Notes: generated from the letters alone by a model not told the origin. Positions 1 through 8,555 are shown, counted from the first letter of the stretch. The stretch is 31,758 nt of DNA from JAYUHK01 sp043767025 (GCA_043767025.1 JAYUHK010000106.1:1-31758), one strand, 5' to 3'. Program-made: numbers and translations.

Positions 1-1
1 C

Positions 2-3000
2 TTCAAAACTACCAACAAAGTCAGCTACTCGTGGTCGCCCAACACAGCTATCAGCTGCACAGACTGCCCAGCGCCCAAAGTCCTGCCGACCCAAAGCACC
101 AACTACGTCCTGACCACCAACGACAATTACGGCTGCATACATCGCGACACCGCACGCATCAGCATAGTGTCTGAATTTGCGGCACCAGTCATCGCCTGCC
201 AACCCGTCACGCAGGCAGGACAAATGACCTTTTCGTGGTCGGCGGTGCCGGGCAGCACTTCGTACGAAGTCAATATCAACGGCGGCGGCTGGACAGCTGC
301 CAACGGCAACCTTTCTCACAGTGTCAGTGGTCTAAATGTGGGCGATATAGTCACGATTCAGGTTCGGATAGCAGCGAGCCAGTCACTTTGTCCGGCGGCG
401 GTCGGAAGTACCGCTTGCACCTACTATTTCTGTCCGCTCGCAGCTACTTTGAGCCAAACTACGCAGCCGTCTTGCTTCAACACCAGCGACGGAACAGCGA
501 CTATCCTCGCCAACAACGGCATAGGCGGAGTCACTTTTTTCGTCGATGGACAAGCCAACGGCAGCAACACTACTTTTAGCAATCTGAACGCTGGCGCGCA
601 TATTCTGGTCGTAAAAGACGGGACGGGCTGCACCGACACGTTGGCATTTTCTCTGTCCGCTCCCAATCCTATCGTATTGAATATCAGCATCATAGACTCC
701 GTCAGGTGTTTTGGCGATGCCAACGGAAAAATTACAGTTCTTGCGTCGGGAGGCACAGGCGCATTGGATTACCTCTGGACGAGCAACGGCTCTGCAACCC
801 CTACGCTGCCCAACATAGCCGCAGGAACGTATATTTTGTCCGTAAAAGATGCCAAAAATTGTGAAATAAAAGATACTATTTTTGTCCCTCAACCTGCGCT
901 TTTGCAGCTTGCCTTGCAGCAGGACTCCGTAAAATGTTTCGGAGAAAAAACAGGGAAAATTTTCTCACAAAGCAATGGTGGCTCGCCGAGTTACCAATAT
1001 CTTTGGAGCAATGGCGAAACAACGCCCAATTTAGATTCTGCTCTATCGGGTAATTATTTACTTACCGTAACCGACGCGCACGGGTGCAAGCAAGTTCAGT
1101 CCGCCACAGTGCTGCAACCCACGCCGATTTTATTTGCGAAAGACTCAACGACAGTCGCCTGCAACGGTGGCTCGAATGGAGTAGCATCTGTTTTTCCCAA
1201 CGGCGGCTCATCGCCATACAGTTACAAATGGAACGACCCGCTCGCACAATCCACATCAATAGCGACCAATCTGCAAGCAGGATTTTACCAGTGCAGCATT
1301 ACCGATGCTCGTAATTGTCAGGTAGTGGCGCAGGTAATTATCAACGAAAATACGACTATGAGCTTGTCGCCCGATACAAAAAGTACGAAATGTTCGTACA
1401 GTGCGGACGGAAAAGCGGCGGTAGTAGTTACCAACGGTTTGCGCCCGTTGAGTTTCAAATGGAATGATGCTGCTTCGCAAACGGACAGCCTCGCGGTGGG
1501 GCTTTTGGCAGGCGATTATTTCGTTACCGTCACAGATGCTTTGGGTTGTATGCGGATTTCGCAAGTGACGGTGGCTGCACCCGCCGCAATGTCGGCACAG
1601 TTTTTAGTCAAAAACCCGCTTTGTTTTGGTAGCAATGACGGCAATGCAGCCATCAATATAAGCAACGGGATAGGAATTTTGACTTATCAATGGAATGATA
1701 ATTTGACCCAAACTACGGCATTAGCGAATAATCTTGCTGCTGGCAGCTACACAGTTACCGTCCGAGATGCCAACGGCTGTATTTTTAAAGACAGCATTTC
1801 GATTACTGCTCCGTCCGCGCTAAAAATTGATAGTGTTCGTACTGCCGCCGCGTTGTGTTTTGGAGAAAATAATGGCAATGCGCAAGTATTTCCGCAGGGC
1901 GGCACCAAACCTTACAGCTATCAGTGGAACGATGCGTTGGGACAGATTCAAAATCCTGCCGTACAACTTTACGCAGGAAATTATCAGGTTACAATAACGG
2001 ACAAAAACGGCTGCTTGCAAGTAAGTGCTGCGAATGTTGTTGAGCCACAAGCGTTGTCTGCAACCATCAGCTCGGTCGCCGTCCGATGTTTGGGAGGAAA
2101 CGACGGAAAAGCAACCGTACTCGTCAATGGCGGCACCGCAAATTACAACTACAAGTGGGAAAATAACCAAAATACGGCGACCGGTACAGGATTCGCAGTA
2201 GGAGAACATTACGTCACCGTCACCGACGGAAATGGCTGCACAGTGATGGATAGTGTCTTCATCAGTCAGCCCGCAACCGCCGTAAAAGCAAGTGTTTCGC
2301 AGTCAAAATTAGCTTGTTTTGGCGCAAGCGGAGGCGAGGCAATCGCCAACGCATCGGGCGGAACAGGAATAAATTACAGCTATAAATGGAGTGATTTGAA
2401 CGCCACGCCACTCAATAGCAACGTGACCGCAGGTTTTTATTCTGTCACAGCGACCGACCAAAACGGCTGCAATGGAAGCGACACCATTACTATCAAACAA
2501 TTAGAAGAAATAAAAATATCAAGCGTCATAAAGATTCCACCGACTTGCTTTGGCGAAGCAAGCGGAAAGTTAGGCATCAACATCGTAAAAGGCGGTATCG
2601 GCAACGGCATACTTTCTAATTACAATTACATCTGGGGCGTAGCTGGAAGCGGCGACACCACTATCATTAGCAATCTTTTGGGTGGAAAAAATTACCTCGT
2701 CACGGTCGTAGATGCGCAAGGCTGCAAGGGGACGAGCAGTATATTTTTGGAACAACCCCTACCGATGAAGTTGGCTACCGAAAGCCGCCCAACGCGTTGT
2801 TTTGGAAATAAAGACGGCGAAGCGACCGTCAAAAATGTGGCAGGTGGCACTCCCAACTACAAATATTTGTGGGACGCAATGGCAAACAACCAGACCACTC
2901 CGACCGCCAGTAATCTGCAGGCAGGCACTTATCGAGTAATCATTACAGACCTTATTGGTTGCAAAATTGATACCACCGTCGTGGTTGCGCAGCCAACGCC

Positions 3001-4000
3001 TTTAAAAGTTGGTAAAATGGACATTAAGATTGGCGACTGCCTCGGCGATAGCAAAGGCGAGATAAAAGCCAACGTAGCAGGCGGCGCAGGCGGCTACCAA
3101 TATATTTGGAGCAACGGAGATACTACGCTTTCTATCAAAAATCTGCGCGCAGGCAACTATCAACTGTCTGTCACCGACCAAAACGGCTGTCTGACTACCG
3201 CAACAGCAGAAATAAAGCAACCCGTCGCCTTGTTGGCAACGGCGACACACCAAAATATTACTTGTTTTGGCGAGCGCGACGGCTCTATTTCGGTCGCACC
3301 CAAGGGCGGTTCGCCACCCTATATGTTCAGTTTGGACGGCATTAATTTCAATGGCGCGTACGTTATTCCGGGCTTGAAAGCTGGCAAATACGCCGTTACT
3401 GTCCGCGATGCAAACGGCTGTTTGACGGCTGCGCAAGCAGAACTGACCCAACCGGACACTTTCAAAGTCAATGCAGGAATTGACCAAAGCATCAACTGGG
3501 GCGAAAGCGCGCAACTGTCGGCAACTACCAAAAATAGTTTTGGCACCGTCAATTTCGTATGGACGGCTCCTTACGGCGGTATTTTGAGCTGCGAAAATTG
3601 TCAAAATCCAGTCGCCAAGCCACCCTATACTGCCGACTTTAAAGTAGTCGCTACGGACGCAAACGGCTGTACCGCAAGCGATTATGTAAGATTGATTGTA
3701 ACCAAAAACTCAAAAGTTGCTGTTCCGACGGGCTTTTCGCCCAACGGAGATTTTGAAAACGACCTGCTTTCTGTCTATGGACGCGAAGGCACGACGGCAA
3801 AAGTTTTCCGCATATTCGACCGTTGGGGCAATCTCCTCTACGCTGCCGAAAATTTTAAAGTCAATGACTCGACCGTAGGCTGGGACGGCACATTCAGAGG
3901 TCAAAACATGGAAATCGGTACTTACGTCTGGTATTTGGAAGTCGAATACCCAGACGCGACCAAAGAATTTTTGAAAGGCGACGTACAATTATTGCGGTAG
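2..4000 (+). CDS. SprB-repeat surface adhesin with T9SS/gliding C-terminal domain (5' end outside window)
   Basis: The reading frame is open from base 2, so the gene starts upstream; 1332 residues are visible. A PKD-like segment (bases 2-170, with CTDC and a Y-V-L-T-T-N-D-N-Y-G-C ending) and a fibronectin III-like stretch come first. About 13 SprB-type repeats follow (roughly bases 470-3465, each about 75 residues), with a CFG-x-x-x-G start, a GG-x-x-x-Y-x-Y-x-W core, an AG-x-Y-x-V-x-V-x-D-x-x-GC end and a QP linker. After another PKD-like unit with a CENC pair, the end (about 3715-4000) starts VAVPTGFSPNGD and includes FDRWGN and GWDG, as in the gliding motility-associated CHU_C domain that directs secretion by T9SS. 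In Flavobacterium johnsoniae, SprB is a mobile cell-surface adhesin; this protein is probably a related exported adhesin, though ligand and motility role cannot be read here. The PorP/SprF gene downstream fits the usual pairing. Confidence 0.93.
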   Translation, partial: FKTTNKVSYSWSPNTAISCTDCPAPKVLPTQSTNYVLTTNDNYGCIHRDTARISIVSEFAAPVIACQPVTQAGQMTFSWSAVPGSTSYEVNINGGGWTAANGNLSHSVSGLNVGDIVTIQVRIAASQSLCPAAVGSTACTYYFCPLAATLSQTTQPSCFNTSDGTATILANNGIGGVTFFVDGQANGSNTTFSNLNAGAHILVVKDGTGCTDTLAFSLSAPNPIVLNISIIDSVRCFGDANGKITVLASGGTGALDYLWTSNGSATPTLPNIAAGTYILSVKDAKNCEIKDTIFVPQPALLQLALQQDSVKCFGEKTGKIFSQSNGGSPSYQYLWSNGETTPNLDSALSGNYLLTVTDAHGCKQVQSATVLQPTPILFAKDSTTVACNGGSNGVASVFPNGGSSPYSYKWNDPLAQSTSIATNLQAGFYQCSITDARNCQVVAQVIINENTTMSLSPDTKSTKCSYSADGKAAVVVTNGLRPLSFKWNDAASQTDSLAVGLLAGDYFVTVTDALGCMRISQVTVAAPAAMSAQFLVKNPLCFGSNDGNAAINISNGIGILTYQWNDNLTQTTALANNLAAGSYTVTVRDANGCIFKDSISITAPSALKIDSVRTAAALCFGENNGNAQVFPQGGTKPYSYQWNDALGQIQNPAVQLYAGNYQVTITDKNGCLQVSAANVVEPQALSATISSVAVRCLGGNDGKATVLVNGGTANYNYKWENNQNTATGTGFAVGEHYVTVTDGNGCTVMDSVFISQPATAVKASVSQSKLACFGASGGEAIANASGGTGINYSYKWSDLNATPLNSNVTAGFYSVTATDQNGCNGSDTITIKQLEEIKISSVIKIPPTCFGEASGKLGINIVKGGIGNGILSNYNYIWGVAGSGDTTIISNLLGGKNYLVTVVDAQGCKGTSSIFLEQPLPMKLATESRPTRCFGNKDGEATVKNVAGGTPNYKYLWDAMANNQTTPTASNLQAGTYRVIITDLIGCKIDTTVVVAQPTPLKVGKMDIKIGDCLGDSKGEIKANVAGGAGGYQYIWSNGDTTLSIKNLRAGNYQLSVTDQNGCLTTATAEIKQPVALLATATHQNITCFGERDGSISVAPKGGSPPYMFSLDGINFNGAYVIPGLKAGKYAVTVRDANGCLTAAQAELTQPDTFKVNAGIDQSINWGESAQLSATTKNSFGTVNFVWTAPYGGILSCENCQNPVAKPPYTADFKVVATDANGCTASDYVRLIVTKNSKVAVPTGFSPNGDFENDLLSVYGREGTTAKVFRIFDRWGNLLYAAENFKVNDSTVGWDGTFRGQNMEIGTYVWYLEVEYPDATKEFLKGDVQLLR

Positions 4001-4091
4001 GAGGAAAAAAATAATTAGTGAATGTATAAACTCAACGAATAGTTTTTGGGGAATAAAATTGATTTCAATCTTAAAATTTGTATTTTATAAT

Positions 4092-4523
4092 ATGGTTCAC
4101 AACCTAACATATTCAACAAGTATTTTTGAATCTTTGGGAGTTCTTTCAAGTTTCAATATTACCGAAACTATTTGGGAGAAATACGAGAAATTTGCAATTT
4201 CAAAAATCAAAGACTCTACGCTCAAGCTCGGAGACTCGCTTTATTATCTTAAAGAATTAAGTCCAGTCGAGGCATCGAATGAGTTAAATGCAATAAGTCC
4301 ACTGATACCTATTTTTTCAAAACTAAAAACGGCTATAGAATGCATTGACGACAGAAAGTTTGACGAATATAAAACCGCAGCTTTAGATTTTTTAGAATTG
4401 ATTGATTTTTTGTATTCTAATCTTCAGGATTTAGCCGACACTCACAGTTCCTACGAGCTATCCAAACCAGTTTTAGCAACTGACTGGGACAGCAGGGAAG
4501 ACGAACATTGGAACAACTACTAA
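4092..4523 (+). CDS. Antitoxin-like hypothetical protein
   Basis: I do not recognise the family. The ATG at 4092 gives 143 residues; an in-frame TTG at 4059 would add 11, but the ATG is preferred. The protein looks mostly helical, without signal peptide or membrane segment. Its last residues (LATDWDSREDEHWNNY) resemble the acidic, tryptophan-containing tails of antitoxins that precede MazF/PemK-type toxins in Bacteroidota. The stop lies five bases before an ATG that opens a MazF/PemK-like N-terminus (4529), the spacing expected of an antitoxin-toxin pair. The stretch 4001-4726 is visibly richer in A+T than the adhesin and PorP genes on either side, which suggests a later insertion. An orphan antitoxin is my inference; the long helical N-terminal part matches no antitoxin fold I can name. 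Confidence 0.55.
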   Translation: MVHNLTYSTSIFESLGVLSSFNITETIWEKYEKFAISKIKDSTLKLGDSLYYLKELSPVEASNELNAISPLIPIFSKLKTAIECIDDRKFDEYKTAALDFLELIDFLYSNLQDLADTHSSYELSKPVLATDWDSREDEHWNNY

Positions 4524-4528
4524 CAGAT

Positions 4529-4594
4529 ATGAAATATACGCAAGGCGACATTGTTCTGCTGCACTATCCTTTTACCGACCAACGAAATAGGTAA
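4529..4594 (+). pseudogene. Truncated MazF/PemK-like toxin remnant
   Basis: An ATG five bases after the preceding stop opens 21 codons reading MKYTQGDIVLLHYPFTDQ followed by RNR and TAA. MazF/PemK-type endoribonucleases typically begin with a G-D-I-V-L-x-x-F/Y-P-F-T-D segment and continue with a K-x-R-P-V/A motif. Here that start is intact, but the frame stops exactly where K-x-R-P is expected. The bases GTAAGACCG right after would read V-R-P in a different frame, which hints at a small indel. I see no recognisable rest of a toxin before the next gene at 4727. This is most simply a dead toxin, leaving the upstream gene as an orphan. A sequencing error at the stop is possible but would not restore a full-length toxin. 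Confidence 0.55.
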
Positions 4595-4726
4595 GACCGT
4601 GAACACAATGCTTTACGAATACATAGTGATATGCGAAAAAACGAAATGAAAGCAACCGTGTAGGTGACGAAATTTTGCCATCAAACACACCCAAAAACAA
4701 ACATTTTAAAATTCAATTTTTAGAAA

Positions 4727-5782
4727 ATGAAAAAGATATTATTTCAAATATTTATTTTTAATGCCTTGTTGGTCAATGTATTAGAAGCGCAAGACCCTTA
4801 TTTTTCGCAATTTTACGCTGCGCCAGCACAGCTCAATCCTGCTATGACGGGCGTTTTTCAGGGCAGCTGGCGCGCCTCTGCCAACTACCGCGACCAGTGG
4901 TCGAGCATCTTGGGGGCTAACCCTTTTCGCACCATTCACGCCGCCGCAGACCTGCGCTACAATACCGTCGATGACGACTATTTTGCCGTCGGCATCACGG
5001 CACTTCGCGACGAAGCGGGAAGCTCTCGCTTTTCACAGACAAAAGGTGGTTTGAGCGTCAGCTACCTCAAGCAGCTCGGCGGCAGTCGCTACCGCAGCGA
5101 TGCACAATATTTGGTGGGTGGAGCGCAAGTTGGGTTCGGGCAGCAAGCCGTTCAAGCTGGAAGATTGTGGTTCGGGCGGCAGTTCGACCCCAGCACCGAG
5201 TCCGTCAATACCTCGCTTCCGAGTGGCGAAAATTTTGGCACTGGCTTGACAAGCAAAACGTACACCGACCTCAGTGCAGGCTTGTTGTGGTACGGGATTT
5301 TTGACGATAATTTGAGTTTTTATGCTGGCGGTAGCGTCTGGCACGCCAACGCTCCAAAAGTAGAATTGTATGCAGGCAGTAGCCAAAAAATTCCCGCAAG
5401 GTTCGTTCTTCATGCAGGGGGCGAAATGCCGATTGGCGACAATTTGAGCCTTCTACCCGCCGCCGTCTTTATGAAGCAAGGCGCATCTATGCAGACCATG
5501 TTGGGCGCAAACGTCCGCTACAACAGCCACGAACTCGAAGAAGTCGCCATCAGAATCGGAGCGTGGACGCGCATCGCTAACCGCCTCAACAGTGGTGTCC
5601 ATGCCGACGCTGTCATTATTTCTACTATCCTCGAGCTCGACCGTTGGCAGTTGGGTTTCAGCTACGACATCAACTCGTCGTCGCTCTCGCGCGCCAGCGA
5701 CGGACGTGGTGCGTTTGAGTTTTCGCTGCTCTACACGCAGCCCGAAGAACGCCGCCAAACCATTAGTTGTCCGCGTTTTTAG
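4727..5782 (+). CDS. PorP/SprF-family type IX secretion system outer-membrane protein
   Basis: The protein has 351 residues. A lysine-rich start and hydrophobic run end at EAQ (about residue 22), a signal peptide. The mature N-terminus reads DPYFSQFYAAPAQLNPAMTG, which is the family hallmark, and the C-terminus ends FEFSLLYTQPEE...CPRF, also typical. Alternating aromatic and polar strands between them fit an outer-membrane beta-barrel. Family members are usually encoded next to large CHU_C-type cargo; SprF is needed for secretion of SprB in F. johnsoniae. Placed 0.7 kb downstream of the SprB-repeat gene on the same strand, this one is probably the dedicated partner of that adhesin. The antitoxin-like patch lies between the two, so co-transcription is uncertain. 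The stop overlaps the end of convergent gltX by four bases, and no terminator is visible there. Confidence 0.9.
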   Translation: MKKILFQIFIFNALLVNVLEAQDPYFSQFYAAPAQLNPAMTGVFQGSWRASANYRDQWSSILGANPFRTIHAAADLRYNTVDDDYFAVGITALRDEAGSSRFSQTKGGLSVSYLKQLGGSRYRSDAQYLVGGAQVGFGQQAVQAGRLWFGRQFDPSTESVNTSLPSGENFGTGLTSKTYTDLSAGLLWYGIFDDNLSFYAGGSVWHANAPKVELYAGSSQKIPARFVLHAGGEMPIGDNLSLLPAAVFMKQGASMQTMLGANVRYNSHELEEVAIRIGAWTRIANRLNSGVHADAVIISTILELDRWQLGFSYDINSSSLSRASDGRGAFEFSLLYTQPEERRQTISCPRF

Positions 5783-7311
5783 AGTGCGCTGACGCTGCTC
5801 AAAAAATGCTCCAATCGCTCATCGACCGTAGTTTTACCGAGTAAAAGGATAAGGTCAAAGACGGCTGGACCCTGCACCGTTCCTGTGAGTGCGATGCGGA
5901 GCATAGGCAGCACGTCGCCCGGCTTCAGGTCGGCAGTCGGCATCCAATCTTTGACTTCTTGCTCCAACGCTGCGGCATCGGTAGCGGCAGATTGTAGTAG
6001 TTTATTTTGTAAATCTTTGAATTTGGGCGCATTTTCGGGCTTCCATTTTTTCTTCAAAGTTTCGGTATCGTATTCTCTTACAGCCTCAAAACAATAATAG
6101 CCTTTTTCCAAAAAATCAGTTAAAAAAATGGCTCGCTCTCGCATCAAAGCAATAAATTTTTGCAAATAATCGTCTTCACAAGAATATCCTTTTGCCGTCA
6201 ATTCTGGACGTAAGAAATTAGCTATTTCGGACGCGTCCGCCTCCAAAATATAGTGTTGATTGAACCATTTTGCTTTTTCAAAATCGAATTTTGGTCCAGA
6301 TTTATTGATTCTTTCGATAGAAAAAAGTGCGGTCATTTCGTCCAAAGTCATCATTTCGCGATTGTCGCCGGGGTTCCAGCCCAATAGAGCCAAAAAATTG
6401 AGGTATGCCGCAGGAAAAAAGCCACGCTCTCGGTATCCCGTAGATTCGGCTTGGCTTTCGGGGTCAGTCCAGTTGAGCGAAAAAGACGGAAAGCCAAGTC
6501 GGTCGCCGTCGCGTTTGCTGAGTTTTCCGTTGCCGTCGGGCTTCAAAATAAGCGGCAGGTGCGCAAAATTGGGCATCTCACTCTCAAAACCCAAAGCCCG
6601 ATAAAGCAACACATGAAGCGGCGTAGAAGGCAGCCACTCTTCGCCGCGAATAACGTGCGAAATCTGCATCAAATAATCATCTACCACATTCGCCAAGTGA
6701 TAAGTCGGCATTCCGTCGCTTTTGAACAGCACTTTGTCGTCGAGTTCGGAAGTTTTGAAGGTGACAGTATTGCGAATTAAGTCCTGAAACGTCACTTCGT
6801 CGTTGTCGGGCATTTTAAAACGAATGACAAAAGGTTCGCCGCTCGCCAAACGCTGCTGCACTTCGGCGGCTGGCAAAGTGAGCGAATTGCACATCTGCCC
6901 ACGCGAAGCCGCGCTGTACGTCAGGTTGCTTGCGCCCGCCGTCCGCAGCCGCTCCCGCAGCTGCTCCAGCTCGTCGGGCGAGTCGAAGGCATAGTAAGCT
7001 GCACCCGAAGCGACAAGTTGGTCGGCATATTTTTTATAAATTTCTTTGCGCTCGCTTTGGCGATAAGGTGCGTGCGGTCCGTCGCCGAAGCCTACGCCCT
7101 CGTTGGGGGCGATGCCGCACCAGCGAAGCGAATCAATGATATACTGCTCTGCACCCTCCACATACCGATTTTGGTCAGTGTCTTCGATGCGGAGGATAAA
7201 GTCGCCGCCGTACTTTTTTGCCAATAAATAATTGTAAAGTGCGGTGCGTACGCCGCCTAAATGCAAAGCACCCGTTGGGCTGGGCGCAAATCTTACTCTC
7301 ACTCGTTTCAT
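5779..7311 (-). CDS. gltX: Glutamate--tRNA ligase
   Basis: This class I aminoacyl-tRNA synthetase (510 residues, normal length) charges tRNA-Glu in the cytoplasm. The signature FAPSPTGALHLGG (residues 8-20) carries the HIGH-type motif as HLGG, followed by RTALYN and RIEDTD. The KMSKS loop appears as KLSKR (263-267). The helical anticodon-binding region fills the C-terminal third. The ATG start at 7311 gives the conserved N-terminus directly. A TAnnTTTG box lies about 45 bases upstream on the same strand. The gene converges on the PorP/SprF gene with a four-base overlap of the 3' ends. Whether it also charges tRNA-Gln cannot be judged from this window. Confidence 0.97.
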   Translation of the reverse strand: MKRVRVRFAPSPTGALHLGGVRTALYNYLLAKKYGGDFILRIEDTDQNRYVEGAEQYIIDSLRWCGIAPNEGVGFGDGPHAPYRQSERKEIYKKYADQLVASGAAYYAFDSPDELEQLRERLRTAGASNLTYSAASRGQMCNSLTLPAAEVQQRLASGEPFVIRFKMPDNDEVTFQDLIRNTVTFKTSELDDKVLFKSDGMPTYHLANVVDDYLMQISHVIRGEEWLPSTPLHVLLYRALGFESEMPNFAHLPLILKPDGNGKLSKRDGDRLGFPSFSLNWTDPESQAESTGYRERGFFPAAYLNFLALLGWNPGDNREMMTLDEMTALFSIERINKSGPKFDFEKAKWFNQHYILEADASEIANFLRPELTAKGYSCEDDYLQKFIALMRERAIFLTDFLEKGYYCFEAVREYDTETLKKKWKPENAPKFKDLQNKLLQSAATDAAALEQEVKDWMPTADLKPGDVLPMLRIALTGTVQGPAVFDLILLLGKTTVDERLEHFLSSVSAL

Positions 7312-7355
7312 TTGTAAAATATTAATTTATCGTTCCAAACGATGGAATCAAGCGA

Positions 7356-7363
7356 CAAAAGTA
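7356..7363 (-). promoter_or_regulatory. Putative -7 box of the gltX promoter
   Basis: The minus strand reads TACTTTTG, an exact match to the Bacteroidota -7 consensus TAnnTTTG, about 45 bases upstream of the gltX ATG. No clear TTTG -33 element is seen at the expected spacing. A weak hairpin (TTCCA/TGGAA arms) lies between box and gene. Confidence 0.45.
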
Positions 7364-7388
7364 AGCGAAAAAAATGAAAGCGGAGTGG

Positions 7389-7934
7389 CTACGACGCGCC
7401 AAATTCTTTAAGGCAGCTTTTGCAAAGGCAGCCAACGAATTGTTCGGAGAGGCTGTGCCGAAGATTCTCGGAGATTTTTTTTTCTTTGCACCAACATTGG
7501 ATTGGGTCGGCATAGCAAATAATGGCGGAACGACAGCGAGCGCATTTTTTCTGAAAATTATGCTCCGAAAGCACTATCGCTGCGCCTACGCTTCCCCCCA
7601 AAGGTGGGTGAAGTTTTTCGATGCGGACGGCGAGTTGCTGCATTTTTGGAAAATGTCCTTTGAGGTGAGTCACTATCCGCTCCGATATTGTTTCTATGAG
7701 CTTCGTGGGCTGCTGCATTTCCTGTTTTACGATGAAGTAAACGGTTTCGTAATTGACGGTTTGGTAGAGGTCGTCGGCGGCTGCGGCTTTGCTCACATTG
7801 GCTTCTATGGAAACATCAACTGTGTAGTGTCCGCCTATCAGTTGCTCCTCTTCGTAGAAGCCGTGATAGGCGTAGAATTTCATATTTTGGAGCGTAATCT
7901 TCACAAAAATAGAGCTTGGTAGTTGGCAATGCAT
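7389..7934 (-). CDS. folB: Dihydroneopterin aldolase fused to a C-terminal cysteine-rich CWC domain
   Basis: Residues 11-127 form a FolB domain: ITLQNMKFYAYHGFYEEE near the start (a Y-G/H-x-H-G-x-x-x-E-E pattern) and RIEKLHPPLGG (104-114) with the candidate catalytic lysine K107. FolB converts dihydroneopterin to 6-hydroxymethyl-dihydropterin in folate synthesis. FolB proteins usually end near residue 120. Here the frame continues for about 54 residues with the pattern C-x2-C-x5-C-x6-CWC-x19-CLC-x2-C (C131, C134, C140, C147, C149, C169, C171, C174). That matches the small cysteine-rich CWC family, which normally stands alone and has no known function. The join is direct, without a linker. The ATG at 7934 is used; a GTG at 7904 would give a more typical FolB N-terminus. 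Aldolase function is well supported; the role of the CWC part is unknown, with metal binding an inference. Confidence 0.9.
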   Translation of the reverse strand: MHCQLPSSIFVKITLQNMKFYAYHGFYEEEQLIGGHYTVDVSIEANVSKAAAADDLYQTVNYETVYFIVKQEMQQPTKLIETISERIVTHLKGHFPKMQQLAVRIEKLHPPLGGSVGAAIVLSEHNFQKKCARCRSAIICYADPIQCWCKEKKISENLRHSLSEQFVGCLCKSCLKEFGAS

Positions 7935-8012
7935 CCGAAATGAATCAGGAAAGCGTCTAAAATAAATTATTTATTTTTTCTTCATTCTATATCGAGTTTT
8001 TTTTAATTCTTA

Positions 8013-8399
8013 CTACGCCGCAGCTTGCGTAAGCGAACCGCACGGAGGTGCCAACTCTGGCAGCAGCGAGCTGGAATACTTGATGTTGAAAAGTGACTTT
8101 AATTTCGTAATTTCCATCAGGCGAATGACGGTTGGCGTAGGGTCGAAGAGCGTCAAGTGGCTGCCCGACTGGTTGCTGCGATTGAGTACCGAAATCAAAA
8201 AGTTGAGCCCGACACTGTTCATTACTTTGAGTTCGGAGAGGTCGAGGACGAAATCCAAGCAACCCTCTTCGAGGTGTGTTTGGACTTGTTGGAGCAAGCG
8301 TTTGAACTCTAACTCGTCGAGCAACGTACTGATTTTCAATACATTAGCATTGCTTTGTGGAGGTGCGGTAGTGGATAAAACGGGATTCATGGAATACAT
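8013..8399 (-). CDS. STAS-domain protein (anti-sigma factor antagonist-like)
   Basis: The protein has 128 residues. A single STAS domain spans about 18-112, with VLDLSELKVMNSVGLNFL (51-68) as the core motif. S62 sits where SpoIIAA-type antagonists carry the serine phosphorylated by their anti-sigma kinase. Such proteins bind a partner kinase or anti-sigma factor in the cytoplasm and release a sigma factor, or act in other partner-switching modules. No RsbW-type kinase or sigma factor gene is in this window, so the partner must be elsewhere. The N-terminal 17 residues and the proline- and alanine-rich tail look unstructured. An alternative ATG three codons later is possible. The gene has its own candidate promoter upstream. 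Confidence 0.85.
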   Translation of the reverse strand: MYSMNPVLSTTAPPQSNANVLKISTLLDELEFKRLLQQVQTHLEEGCLDFVLDLSELKVMNSVGLNFLISVLNRSNQSGSHLTLFDPTPTVIRLMEITKLKSLFNIKYSSSLLPELAPPCGSLTQAAA

Positions 8400-8465
8400 A
8401 AGATATAAGTGTGTGTGTGAATAATGACTATTTTTCTTTTCTATTTTTAATCTTGAATGTAATCA

Positions 8466-8497
8466 CAAAATTATTTGTGTTTACATAATATTACAAC
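8466..8497 (-). promoter_or_regulatory. Putative promoter of the STAS gene with overlapping palindrome
   Basis: On the minus strand GTTG (8497-8494) and TAATTTTG (8473-8466) are 20 bases apart, close to the Bacteroidota TTTG-N19-TAnnTTTG layout, about 67 bases before the start codon. The -7 box overlaps an inverted repeat, CACAAA-ATTA-TTTGTG (8464-8479), that could serve as an operator. The region is AT-rich, so chance cannot be excluded. Confidence 0.4.
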
Positions 8498-8521
8498 TAA
8501 TTGATTTGCCGTCGCTTGCGC

Positions 8522-8555
8522 AACTAAAAACTAACCGCCAATAACTAAAAACTAA
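8522..8555. repeat. Two perfect 13-bp direct repeats
   Basis: AACTAAAAACTAA occurs at 8522-8534 and again at 8543-8555, ending at the last base before the fur stop codon. A palindrome TTGCGCAA (8516-8523) adjoins it. A similar but imperfect AACTAAAAACTT lies near 12256 in another intergenic gap, so this may be a dispersed simple motif. No function is evident. Confidence 0.5.

Noticed and set aside
4595..4726. Remaining part of a toxin gene after the truncated start
   Set aside because: None of the three frames shows recognisable MazF/PemK motifs beyond a possible V-R-P; only the first 21 codons are annotated.
7374..7922. 182-codon plus-strand frame opposite folB
   Set aside because: The opposite strand carries the FolB motifs and the cysteine pattern; this frame has none.
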